From an uncultured Lachnospiraceae bacterium (lineage in GTDB: Bacteria; Bacillota; Clostridia; Lachnospirales; Lachnospiraceae), in the NCBI GenBank assembly GCA_910586005.1, contig CAJUHG010000101.1, positions 1 through 6,880 on the forward strand: a stretch of 6,880 bases of DNA. The letters run 5' to 3'. The translations under genes were made by a program, and so were the position numbers. The notes under the pieces are model-generated. The model worked only from the letters and a program-made list of their open reading frames with translations, had not been told where the DNA came from and did no database searches. This document shows positions 1 through 6,294 of the stretch, one piece after another. Every line of letters starts with the position of its first letter. The stretch's first letter is position 1.

Positions 1-555
1 GATAAGTCTAGAGAAACTGCACAAATAAGTAGAAAGAAAGATGCAAAGGACAAGGCTATCACAGACAAAGCCAGAGAAAGCATAGAAAAGACAACCGCCA
101 AGAAAGCTCCAAAGAAGAAGGTTACCACAGACAAAGCCAGAGAAAGCATAGAAAAGATAACGGCCCAAAAAGATGTAAACGGCAAGGATACGGTGGACAA
201 GAGCAAAAAAATATCAGAGGAGATAGAAGGACTTATAAAAATAGAGGAACCCCAACTTCTTGCAAAAATGGAAGCGTTCAAAGTTCTTCATCTACCAAGT
301 ACTCCCTCTCATATAAGTACTCCCTTATTCCCATTCCCTGTTTTTGCACCCAAGCTAGAAGAGCATGGAACAAATGTAAGTATTGAAGTAGAACATATCG
401 TTATGAATGGAGTAAATGATCCAGAAGCTTTTACTGCAAATTTAACAGATGCCATCAATAACAATAGAAATGTAAGAAATCTCTTAGTAAACAATACAGT
501 TGGAGTTATGGCAAAAGATTATAATTCTTTGAGTGGAAGGAGATTTGCAAGATAA
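1..555 (+). CDS. Phage tail tape measure protein, C-terminal end (5' partial)
   Basis: The frame is open from the first base to a TAA at 553-555, giving 184 visible residues, so the gene starts upstream of the window. A GTG at 193 is in frame but is internal: coding continues before it and no ribosome site precedes it. Residues 1-85 are rich in Lys, Ala, Glu and Asp and form a 22-residue repeat with DK at 22, 44 and 66 (a looser copy at 1), as expected for an extended helix. Residues 95-120 are Pro- and Phe-rich. The last 55 or so residues (VEHIVMNGVNDPEAF onward, ending SLSGRRFAR) resemble the C-termini of tape measure proteins of Firmicutes siphophages. Such proteins set tail length, fill the tail lumen and help DNA passage. 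The position just upstream of a tail hub gene fits. The family call rests on the C-terminal pattern and context; the diagnostic N-terminal part is outside the window. Confidence 0.72.
   Translation, partial: DKSRETAQISRKKDAKDKAITDKARESIEKTTAKKAPKKKVTTDKARESIEKITAQKDVNGKDTVDKSKKISEEIEGLIKIEEPQLLAKMEAFKVLHLPSTPSHISTPLFPFPVFAPKLEEHGTNVSIEVEHIVMNGVNDPEAFTANLTDAINNNRNVRNLLVNNTVGVMAKDYNSLSGRRFAR
61..157 (+). repeat. Direct repeat pair inside the tape measure gene, 66-base period
   Basis: A 31-base stretch at 61-91 recurs exactly at 127-157, both encoding TDKARESIEK. The offset of 66 bases is exactly 22 codons, so the frame is kept. Weaker copies at protein level start at residue 1 (DKSRE) and residue 66 (DKSKKISEE). 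Twenty-two residues equals two hendecads, which suits a continuous helical rod. The near-identity at DNA level suggests a recent in-frame duplication. Confidence 0.85.
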
Positions 556-616
556 AGTTGCAAAAGCTGAGTAAACAAAAAGTCTGAATTTAGTAAAACG
601 AAAAGGAGAAGTACAA

Positions 617-883
617 ATGTATTTGACCAAAAAAGAGAGAAAAATTCACACACAACAAAAATTAATAGAAAATTTAAAGGAGGAAAATCAATATTTAAAA
701 GAACAATTGGAATTATACAATCCTGAGAAAGTAAAAAACAAGATTGCATTGGCAGAAAAAAGTTATAAAGAATACATAAAATTAACAGATGAACTAAAAG
801 AGTTAAAAAGTCAATATCAAAAACTTCTTAGAGACATATCAGAAGATAAATGGAAATTAAAACGAAGATGTAAGATAAAATAA
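617..883 (+). CDS. Small two-helix coiled-coil protein, phage tail operon, function unknown
   Basis: Encodes 88 residues from an ATG preceded by AGGAG at 604-608, eight bases upstream, which fixes the start. It lies 61 bases after the tape measure stop. Two amphipathic helices are visible. The first has heptad a/d positions I17, L20, N24, L27, L31 and Y34, with a buried Asn as in leucine zippers. The second has Y53, L56, L60, L63, Y67 and L70. A break at N35-P36 separates them, so the chain could fold as a helical hairpin or oligomerise. The C-terminus is strongly basic (KWKLKRRCKIK). No signal peptide or membrane segment is seen. Placement between tape measure and tail hub suggests a tail assembly factor or small structural component, but that is inference from position only; I do not recognise the family. 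It ends with two consecutive TAA codons (881-886). Confidence 0.75.
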   Translation: MYLTKKERKIHTQQKLIENLKEENQYLKEQLELYNPEKVKNKIALAEKSYKEYIKLTDELKELKSQYQKLLRDISEDKWKLKRRCKIK

Positions 884-922
884 TAAATAGAAAATAAAAC
901 ACCTTATGACATAGCCACATAC

Positions 923-1198
923 GTGTACTTAGAGGGTATGGTGGAATGTCTAAAAGATAAAACAAAGTGGACAAAACTATCTTATAAGGGGATTGTCCAC
1001 TTTACAGCGCCGAACACAATTGTGAAGCAATATCCATCATTTGTGGGAGGGTGCATAGTATTCTTTCTATTATTAGGAAAGCACAGCGCTTTAATACTTC
1101 ACGATAACAAGGTCTTTCCTATGGATAGAAACAAGACAATAGAAAGCGTGCTTTGTGAACTTTCTATTGTCTTGAATAACTATTACTTTGCTACTTAA
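923..1198 (+). CDS. Unrecognised ORF between coiled-coil gene and tail hub gene; start uncertain
   Basis: The frame is open for 104 codons, from just after the tandem TAA (881-886) to TAA at 1196-1198, which is long for such AT-rich DNA and supports coding. The first usual start codon is GTG at 923, which has no ribosome site. ATG at 938 and GTG at 941 follow TAGAGGG (930-936); the spacing suits only GTG 941, at about five bases. The upstream 12 codons (encoding ENKTPYDIATY) also look protein-like. The product is about 85-91 residues with a short hydrophobic patch (GGCIVFFLLLG, residues 42-52 from GTG 923), too short for a confident membrane helix, and cysteines at 9, 44 and 78. No family is recognised. 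It is in the same frame as the 617-883 gene and 44 bases before the tail hub gene. The DNA holds several strong inverted repeats, so a structured RNA is an alternative. Confidence 0.5.
   Translation: MYLEGMVECLKDKTKWTKLSYKGIVHFTAPNTIVKQYPSFVGGCIVFFLLLGKHSALILHDNKVFPMDRNKTIESVLCELSIVLNNYYFAT
964..1003 (+). repeat. Perfect 11-bp inverted repeat within the 923-1198 ORF
   Basis: AAAGTGGACAA at 964-974 is the exact reverse complement of 993-1003, with an 18-base loop. A smaller overlapping pair, AAGATA (954-959) and TATCTT (978-983), would compete with it. There is no T-run after it, so it is not a standard terminator. It could form a stable hairpin in the mRNA. Confidence 0.75.
1132..1174 (+). 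repeat. Perfect 15-bp inverted repeat near the 3' end of the 923-1198 ORF
   Basis: CAAGACAATAGAAAG at 1132-1146 is the exact reverse complement of 1160-1174, with a 13-base loop (1147-1159). A shorter competing hairpin, AAAGC (1143-1147) with GCTTT (1150-1154), uses part of the same left arm. CTTTCTAT also occurs at 1063-1070, offering a third partner for the left arm. The right arm is followed by mixed sequence, not a T-run, so intrinsic termination is unlikely. It lies about 70 bases before the tail hub start codon. Confidence 0.8.
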
Positions 1199-1242
1199 TA
1201 TGGGTAAGAACAAAATAATTTTATAATAAGGAGACACTAATA

Positions 1243-4200
1243 ATGGCTAAAATAAATTTAAATCATAATCACAGGGTTGATATTCCTACCCTGATATTAC
1301 AAAATAGGAATTTTGATACCATAGGGATGATTGCAGGAGCTGTTGATTTGACTTATAAAGAAAATTTTAACAGCGCAAATGAAATATCATTTTCCATATA
1401 TAAAGATATTCAGAAAGAAAATTGTTCCATCTGGGATGCAATTGTTGACTTTAAGATATTATATGTACCAGAATTAAAAGAAAGATTTGAAATCAGTGTA
1501 TCAACAGCCGAAAACGATTTCACAAAAAAATCTGTTACGGCTGTTTCTTTATGTGAAGCGGAGTTATCAAATATAAAATTATATCATATAGAAATCAATA
1601 CAGAAAGTGATATATTAAATGAAAATTATGATGAAAATTTTCCAACTGTATTCTATAGAAATCCAGAAAATTACAACGATTATGATTGGAGTGATTCAAA
1701 ATACAAAGGCAAATACAAGAATTATACTGACCAAAAAAAGAAAGAAGTAATCCGCAAATCATCTTTACTACATAGAATTTTAGAAAAAGCTCCTCACTAT
1801 TCTATAGAAAAAGTAGATGTTTCTTTACAAAATATCCAACATTTTTTTAGTATATCAGATACTGATATTTACAGTGAACTTACAGGAGAAATTGCAGAAG
1901 CATTTCATTGTTTATTTTTATTTGATTCTATAGAAAGAAAAATTTCTGTATATGATTTGTATCATACTTGTAAAAGCTGTGGATATCGGGGCGACTTCTC
2001 TGAACAATGTCCAGAGTGTGGAAAGAAAGAATTTGACGGGCAATATGGAGAAGATACTACTGTGCTAATTTCCACAGAAAATCTTTCCACTGAAATAAAT
2101 CTTGAGACAAATAAGGATTCTTTAAAGAATTGTTTTTATATAGAAGGCGGGGACGACATTATGACAGCTGCAATTCGTTCCATCAATCCCAATGGTTCCC
2201 AATATATTTACAATATCACAGAAGAAATGAAAAAAGATATGCCAACGGCTCTTTCTTTGGCATTAAATAAATATGATGAGAGGTATAGAACATATAAGAA
2301 AGAATATTCTTATCCATTAACAAAGCAAATCGTTGACAATTACAATGCCGTTGTTGATTATGTAAATAAAAAATTTCCTATAGAAACTAATGATGCAAAT
2401 AGTGAAATTAGTAAGACAAAATTTAAGAAATTGCCAACATATTTTCTGAAGGGATATCCTGCAACCACAGAAGCCATGTATGAAGCCATTGATTTGTTTG
2501 GATTTGTAAAGGATGCTATGATGCCTACGGTTGATACTTCTGGATTAGGAATTGCTGAATCTATGCAAGCAATTATAAATGGATTTAAGAGTGGATTTGA
2601 TGGATTTACAAATGAAATTGCACTAGATAATCCCTCCCAAGCTATTCAATTAACAGTAGAAAGAGCAATTAAAAATACTGCAAAAATATTTTATAGTTCT
2701 GCATACTATGATTTTGATGTGAAAACAACTTCTTATACAAAAGCAGCTTCAGAAAATTCAAAAGGAAGCTGGACAGGCACTTTTATTTTGACTAGCATCA
2801 CAGAAAAAGATGAAAATGGGAATAAGATTTCAAACAAAAGTGCTTCTATCACATTGTTTATTAATAATAAGATGACACTATTTATAGAACAAAAAATATA
2901 TCGAGCAATGTCAAATAAAAATGAAATTTCTGTCTATGATATTACAAACATAAAATTAGAAGAAGAAACCTTTTTGGAGCAGCTTACCTTTTATTCTTTA
3001 CAGGAATTACAAAATTTGTCAGATTGTTTTCAGTCCTGTCTAGAAGTTCTATTATCTCCAGAAATTGAGGAAAATGATGCAAATCGTAAGATATTAGATA
3101 AGTTTAAGACTTTTTATACGAAGCGAAAAAAATATATTACTATAGAAATAGGAAAACGCGAAAAACAATTAGAGGATATCAAAGCAGTTTATTATTTTGA
3201 TTCTAAAACAAATCTCACTTCAGGCGAATTGTATCGGATAAGAAAAGAAACAAATGATACCTTAAATTTTGAAAAATTTATAAAAGAAGCATCTAGGGAA
3301 CAAACAAATAGTACAAAACTTTGGGAAGTATTTTGTTCTTATCGTAGAGAAGATAAATACAATAATTCCAATTATATTTCTACTGGTATGACAAATGCAC
3401 AGGTAATTGAACATGCAAAAGAATTATTAGATGCTGCAGAGAAAGAACTTTATAAGGCAAGTCATACCCAATATACACTTACTTCCACAATGAATAATTT
3501 ACTTGCAAGAAAAGAGTTTTTACCATTGGCAGATTCTTTTTCGGTAGGGAATTGGATTAGAATAGAAATTGACAATAAAATCTTTAAGTTACGTTTACTT
3601 TCTTATCAGATTAATTTTGATGAAATACAGTCTATTGATGTAGAGTTTTCTACAGCGGAAACCATATGGACTGGGATTTCAGATATTAAATCTGTGATAG
3701 ATTCTGCTTCTTCTATGGCACAATCCTATTCTGGAGTGATGGAGCAAATGAATCAATCTAAAGATACCACAGATTATGTACAAAGTTGGCTAGAAGATGG
3801 ATTAAATGCTACCCATACAAAGTTTGTAGATTCTGAGAATCAAAATATTGTGATAGATCATCATGGAATTCTTGCAAGAGCATATGATGAGTTGAAGGAT
3901 TCTTATAGTAACTATCAATTAAAGGTAGTGGGAAATGGGCTATATACCACATCTGACAACTGGGAGACCATTCATACAGGAATTGGAAGAATTTCTTATC
4001 TAGACCCAGAAACCAATACACAAATAGATGATTATGGAGTGATAGCAAAAACAGTAGTTGGAAAACTACTCCTTGGAGAAAATCTTGGGATATATAATAG
4101 CAGTGGGTCTTTGAAATTTACTGGGGATGGACTAAGCATTAACAATAAAGATAAAACCAATAGTTTTATTGTAAATCTAAATGATGATAAAAGTTTAGTA

Positions 4201-5724
4201 CAAATATTGAAAGGAAATGAAAAGCAATTTTATATCAATCAGAGTGGAGATGTTTGTCTAAGCGGAAGCATCAATATTGGAAACGGAAATTTTATGGTAA
4301 ACACTAAAGGGGACATTACTTCCAAAGGAACAATGAGCATTGCCAATGGGCAAGTAGTGTACAATGGAAAAAGTTTAGAAGTAAATGGTATAATTAAAGC
4401 CCAAGCTAGTTCTAAAATTGGAGGTTGGACAATAACAGATACTGCTTTATACAATGGGACTTTGGAAGGAAATAATTCTGGAGATTCAGGAATATCTACA
4501 GTCAATTTTAAAAGAACTGTCTGCGAAAAAGAAAGAAAGGATTTAAGACTTGCCATTGGAAGTAATTTTGGAGTAAGCGCAACAGGAAAATTATATTGTG
4601 GAAATGCTGAGATTTCAGGTAAAGTGACAGGTTCAATAATAACAGGTTCAGAAATAACAGGAGGAATATTTAAAACTTCATTGACAGAGACAATAGATGG
4701 AAAAAAAAGAACCTCAAGTACAATAATAGAAGAAGGATGTTTTACGAATAGTGGGTATAATGCAGAGGAAAACAGAAGTGTTACCATATCAAATGGAATT
4801 TTGGATATTAGAAGAAAAGATGATTTATTTGGAACATATTTTTTAGCAGAATCTTGGGTATTATTTAAAAATAATGGAGGTGTCTTTAGTGTAAGTGCAG
4901 ATCTCAATAGTTTTTCAACAAGTTTAGATACCACTTTCTATGCTGATGTAAGAATGGAGAAAAATATATATTTTTCAAAAGATGAAGAATATTTTATAAA
5001 ATCTAATGGAAGTGCAAAATTTCATTCTTTAACACTAAAAGATAGTCTGATACCATTGTCCACGAAAGATTCTAGGCTTGGAAGTCCTGATTCTTACTGG
5101 AGATACATTTATACAACTTCATTAAGAATAAAAACAGGCAACTATGATGATATTGGACGCATTAATTGTATTTGGGAGGATGGAAACTCCCATGACATAA
5201 TAACAGCTAAAAATGATGGACTTACATGCAGTTTTGGATGGGATGGTACAGATGCTGAAACCAAAGAACACAAATGTGATACTGTAACAGAAATATGTGG
5301 CACAACGATTACATACAAAAGTGCTTCTGGAGCAACAGCCATTTCAGATGAGAGAATGAAAGAATCCTTTAAAAAATTAGATGAAATGGATCCTGTATAT
5401 ATGGATTTAAAACCAATGGCATTTCAATATAAAAATGGAGTATCTAAAAGATATCATTTTGGATTTGGAGCAGGACAGGTAAAAGAAGCGCTTGAAAAAC
5501 ATAACTTTACTACAAAAGATTTTGCCGGATTTGTACAGATGTCAGATAGCTCTGAAAATGAAGACTATTGTGGATATGAGGATCCTATGGGACTAATTTA
5601 TACAGAATTCATCTCTTGGAATACCCATATGATTCAAAAGTTATATATAGAAAATAAGGAATTAAAACAAAGATTAGAAAAGTTAGAAAGTATAGTGCTA
5701 AAAGAAGGAGTTGATAGTTTATAA
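1243..5724 (+). CDS. Tail hub/tail fibre protein (Tal-like) with zinc ribbon and C-terminal Peptidase_S74 chaperone
   Basis: Encodes 1493 residues. The ATG is fixed by AAGGAG at 1228-1233, nine bases upstream. Residues 1 to about 820 look like the hub of Tal-type (phage minor structural) proteins of Firmicutes siphophages, which cap the tail tube. Inside it, C243, C246, C256 and C259 form a zinc ribbon, followed by the usual hub stretch ending in EGGDD near 301-305. The hub ends near 767-820 (SVGNWIRIEIDNKIFKLRLL). Residues 860-1367 form a long beta-rich stalk: HHGILARAYDE at 873, GVIAKTVVGKLLLGE from 932, SKIGGWTITD near 1057, a TGS ladder at 1127-1141, and RLGSPDSYWRYIYT at 1278-1291, a motif commonly found before S74 domains. 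Residues 1368-1493 are the self-cleaving chaperone. The expected role is host binding at the tail tip, with trimer folding assisted by the chaperone. Hub and fibre, often separate proteins, are one chain here. The N-terminal assignment is from pattern recognition; the C-terminal one is firm. Confidence 0.9.
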   Translation: MAKINLNHNHRVDIPTLILQNRNFDTIGMIAGAVDLTYKENFNSANEISFSIYKDIQKENCSIWDAIVDFKILYVPELKERFEISVSTAENDFTKKSVTAVSLCEAELSNIKLYHIEINTESDILNENYDENFPTVFYRNPENYNDYDWSDSKYKGKYKNYTDQKKKEVIRKSSLLHRILEKAPHYSIEKVDVSLQNIQHFFSISDTDIYSELTGEIAEAFHCLFLFDSIERKISVYDLYHTCKSCGYRGDFSEQCPECGKKEFDGQYGEDTTVLISTENLSTEINLETNKDSLKNCFYIEGGDDIMTAAIRSINPNGSQYIYNITEEMKKDMPTALSLALNKYDERYRTYKKEYSYPLTKQIVDNYNAVVDYVNKKFPIETNDANSEISKTKFKKLPTYFLKGYPATTEAMYEAIDLFGFVKDAMMPTVDTSGLGIAESMQAIINGFKSGFDGFTNEIALDNPSQAIQLTVERAIKNTAKIFYSSAYYDFDVKTTSYTKAASENSKGSWTGTFILTSITEKDENGNKISNKSASITLFINNKMTLFIEQKIYRAMSNKNEISVYDITNIKLEEETFLEQLTFYSLQELQNLSDCFQSCLEVLLSPEIEENDANRKILDKFKTFYTKRKKYITIEIGKREKQLEDIKAVYYFDSKTNLTSGELYRIRKETNDTLNFEKFIKEASREQTNSTKLWEVFCSYRREDKYNNSNYISTGMTNAQVIEHAKELLDAAEKELYKASHTQYTLTSTMNNLLARKEFLPLADSFSVGNWIRIEIDNKIFKLRLLSYQINFDEIQSIDVEFSTAETIWTGISDIKSVIDSASSMAQSYSGVMEQMNQSKDTTDYVQSWLEDGLNATHTKFVDSENQNIVIDHHGILARAYDELKDSYSNYQLKVVGNGLYTTSDNWETIHTGIGRISYLDPETNTQIDDYGVIAKTVVGKLLLGENLGIYNSSGSLKFTGDGLSINNKDKTNSFIVNLNDDKSLVQILKGNEKQFYINQSGDVCLSGSINIGNGNFMVNTKGDITSKGTMSIANGQVVYNGKSLEVNGIIKAQASSKIGGWTITDTALYNGTLEGNNSGDSGISTVNFKRTVCEKERKDLRLAIGSNFGVSATGKLYCGNAEISGKVTGSIITGSEITGGIFKTSLTETIDGKKRTSSTIIEEGCFTNSGYNAEENRSVTISNGILDIRRKDDLFGTYFLAESWVLFKNNGGVFSVSADLNSFSTSLDTTFYADVRMEKNIYFSKDEEYFIKSNGSAKFHSLTLKDSLIPLSTKDSRLGSPDSYWRYIYTTSLRIKTGNYDDIGRINCIWEDGNSHDIITAKNDGLTCSFGWDGTDAETKEHKCDTVTEICGTTITYKSASGATAISDERMKESFKKLDEMDPVYMDLKPMAFQYKNGVSKRYHFGFGAGQVKEALEKHNFTTKDFAGFVQMSDSSENEDYCGYEDPMGLIYTEFISWNTHMIQKLYIENKELKQRLEKLESIVLKEGVDSL
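1969..2019 (+). other. Zinc-ribbon motif in the tail hub domain
   Basis: The codons encode CKSC (residues 243-246) and, nine residues later, CPEC (256-259), a CxxC-x9-CxxC arrangement with the glycine-turn context (CGYRG, CGKKE) typical of structural zinc ribbons. It sits between a beta strand of the hub (KISVYDLY) and the following TVLISTENL strand, so it is probably a small insertion stabilising the tail tip. Metal binding is inferred from the cysteine pattern. Confidence 0.8.
4621..4665 (+). repeat. 15-base tandem repeat encoding a TGS ladder in the fibre
   Basis: Three 15-base units (4621-4635, 4636-4650, 4651-4665) encode KVTGS, IITGS and EITGG. ACAGGTTCA is identical in the first two units. 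The five-residue period with Ile/Val, Thr and Gly in register looks like successive turns of a beta-helix or beta-prism in the fibre shaft. It may be a site of slippage-driven length change. Confidence 0.6.
5344..5724 (+). other. Peptidase_S74 intramolecular chaperone autoprocessing domain
   Basis: Residues 1368-1493 begin with SDERMK. In this family the Ser (S1368) and the Lys five residues on (K1373) act as a catalytic dyad that cleaves just before the Ser after trimer folding, releasing the chaperone. YHFGFGAGQVKEAL (1404-1417) takes the place of the usual GFIAQEVxxA segment, and DPMGLIYTEFISWN (1447-1460) matches the conserved YxEL-like helix start. A terminal coiled coil (LYIENKELKQRLEKLE) would hold the trimer together. 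The 126-residue length is normal for the domain. Cleavage is predicted, not shown. Confidence 0.9.
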
Positions 5725-5780
5725 AATATTGGATATTTGATAATTGTCATTAGAAGTTAATGAATAAAGTTTATAAGTTC

Positions 5781-5815
5781 ATAGGCTATCTTCTTAGTCG
5801 TAAGAGATAGCCTAT
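5781..5815 (+). terminator. Long hairpin after the tail gene, possible end of the late transcript
   Basis: ATAGGCTATC (5781-5790) and TCTTA (5792-5796) pair with TAAGA (5801-5805) and GATAGCCTAT (5806-5815), leaving one bulged T at 5791 and a GTCG loop. It lies 56 bases after the tail protein stop and converges with the tRNA-Leu unit. Only a poor T-tract follows (TCAATATGTG), so termination may be weak or the hairpin may mainly protect the 3' end. Confidence 0.5.
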
Positions 5816-5822
5816 TCAATAT

Positions 5823-5860
5823 GTGCAGGGTCTGTCCCAGCGAAGCGAGGGTACTCGCAC
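5823..5860. other. GC-rich imperfect palindrome in the tail/tRNA gap
   Basis: This 38-base island is about 66% G+C in an AT-rich gap. GTGC (5823-5826) pairs with GCAC (5857-5860), AG with CT next to it across a bulged C, and CCC (5835-5837) can pair with a GGG near 5848-5850 around AGCGAAGCGA. Downstream, CTGCAC (5886-5891) is the complement of GTGCAG (5823-5828), and AAAGTGA (5879-5885) is the complement of TCACTTT (5926-5932). No coding sequence is seen from 5725 to 6003. The origin of the island is unknown; a mobile-repeat remnant or attachment region is possible. Confidence 0.35.
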
Positions 5861-5956
5861 AAGAGGAAATATATTACTAAAGTGACTGCACTTGGCTCTC
5901 CTACAAGAAAGTTCTACAATGATTTTCACTTTGCTTTTGTATACAGATAAATATAG

Positions 5957-5997
5957 AAAATGCCGAAACTCTTAAATTGCAAGAGCCTCAGCATTTT
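5957..5997 (-). terminator. Intrinsic terminator of tRNA-Leu
   Basis: On the - strand, 17 bases (5997 to 5981) pair with 5973 to 5957 around a seven-base loop, with four G-T wobbles, followed by TTTTCTATATTT. It begins seven bases past the tRNA 3' end, the normal place for a tRNA terminator. Confidence 0.8.
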
Positions 5998-6003
5998 AAG
6001 TAC

Positions 6004-6086
6004 TGCCGGCAGCGGGACTTGAACCCGCACGTGGTTGCCCACAACAGATTTTGAGTCTGCCTCGTCTGCCATTCCGACACGCCGGC
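6004..6086 (-). tRNA. tRNA-Leu (anticodon CAA)
   Basis: Reading the - strand from 6086, the acceptor stem GCCGGCG pairs with TGCCGGC, leaving discriminator A at 6004. The anticodon arm is GCAGA, loop CTCAAAA, TCTGT, giving anticodon CAA, which reads UUG leucine codons. A long variable arm (GTGG-GCAA-CCAC) marks a class II tRNA, and the T-arm is GCGGG, loop TTCAAGT, CCCGC. The total is 83 bases and CCA is not encoded. Its 3' end faces the phage tail module, the orientation expected of a tRNA used as an integration site, although no att repeat can be seen here. Confidence 0.97.
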
Positions 6087-6109
6087 GAATTAATCACTCG
6101 AACGTATAT

Positions 6110-6138
6110 ATATTATCATGCTTTTAAAAAAAAAGCAA
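6110..6138 (-). promoter_or_regulatory. Candidate promoter for tRNA-Leu
   Basis: On the - strand, TTGCTT (6138-6133) is followed 17 bases on by TAATAT (6115-6110); an alternative -10 is GATAAT at 6117-6112 with a 15-base spacer. A T-rich spacer and the distance to the tRNA 5' end (about 17 bases of leader) are reasonable. The region is very AT-rich, so chance matches are possible. Confidence 0.5.
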
Positions 6139-6174
6139 GTATATTTTAAAAAATTTTAAAGTTTTTAATTTTCT

Positions 6175-6203
6175 TTGACACATATAGATTGATACATTAT
6201 AGT
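6175..6203 (+). promoter_or_regulatory. Sigma-A-type promoter for the TfoX-domain gene
   Basis: A perfect TTGACA (6175-6180), a 17-base spacer and TATAGT (6198-6203, five of six consensus) form a strong vegetative promoter. Transcription should start near 6210 and leave an mRNA leader of about 85 bases before the ATG at 6295. No operator palindrome is obvious. Confidence 0.85.
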
Positions 6204-6294
6204 AGAATTATACTGTAATAGTAGAAAATGATTGGAAGGAACCATTAATAGAAAAAAATTAGATTTTATCAAAAGAAAGTAGAGAGGGCATCAA

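Noticed and set aside
193..555. A gene starting at GTG 193 (120 residues)
   Set aside because: The frame is open back to base 1 with the same repeat pattern and no ribosome site precedes 193; it is the end of a longer gene.
1222..1227. TATAAT just before the tail hub gene as a promoter
   Set aside because: The -35 position (about 1199-1204) has no match to TTGACA, and the motif overlaps the A/T-rich ribosome-site region.
884..1242. A known large phage RNA class such as ROOL or GOLLD
   Set aside because: The stretch is too short and the frame stays open for 104 codons; no class-specific motif could be recognised by eye.
4239..4934. A 231-codon open frame on the - strand inside the tail gene
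   Set aside because: It is antisense to a well-supported coding sequence, has no ribosome site or recognisable protein features, and its hydrophobic composition is that of a reverse-frame shadow.
5223..5724. Diversity-generating retroelement variable region at the 3' end of the tail gene
   Set aside because: The C-terminus is an S74 chaperone, not a C-type lectin fold, and no template repeat or reverse transcriptase is in the window.
6228..6248. Six-codon leader peptide ahead of the TfoX-domain gene
   Set aside because: ATG at 6228 has no ribosome site and the peptide shows no attenuation-type codon run.
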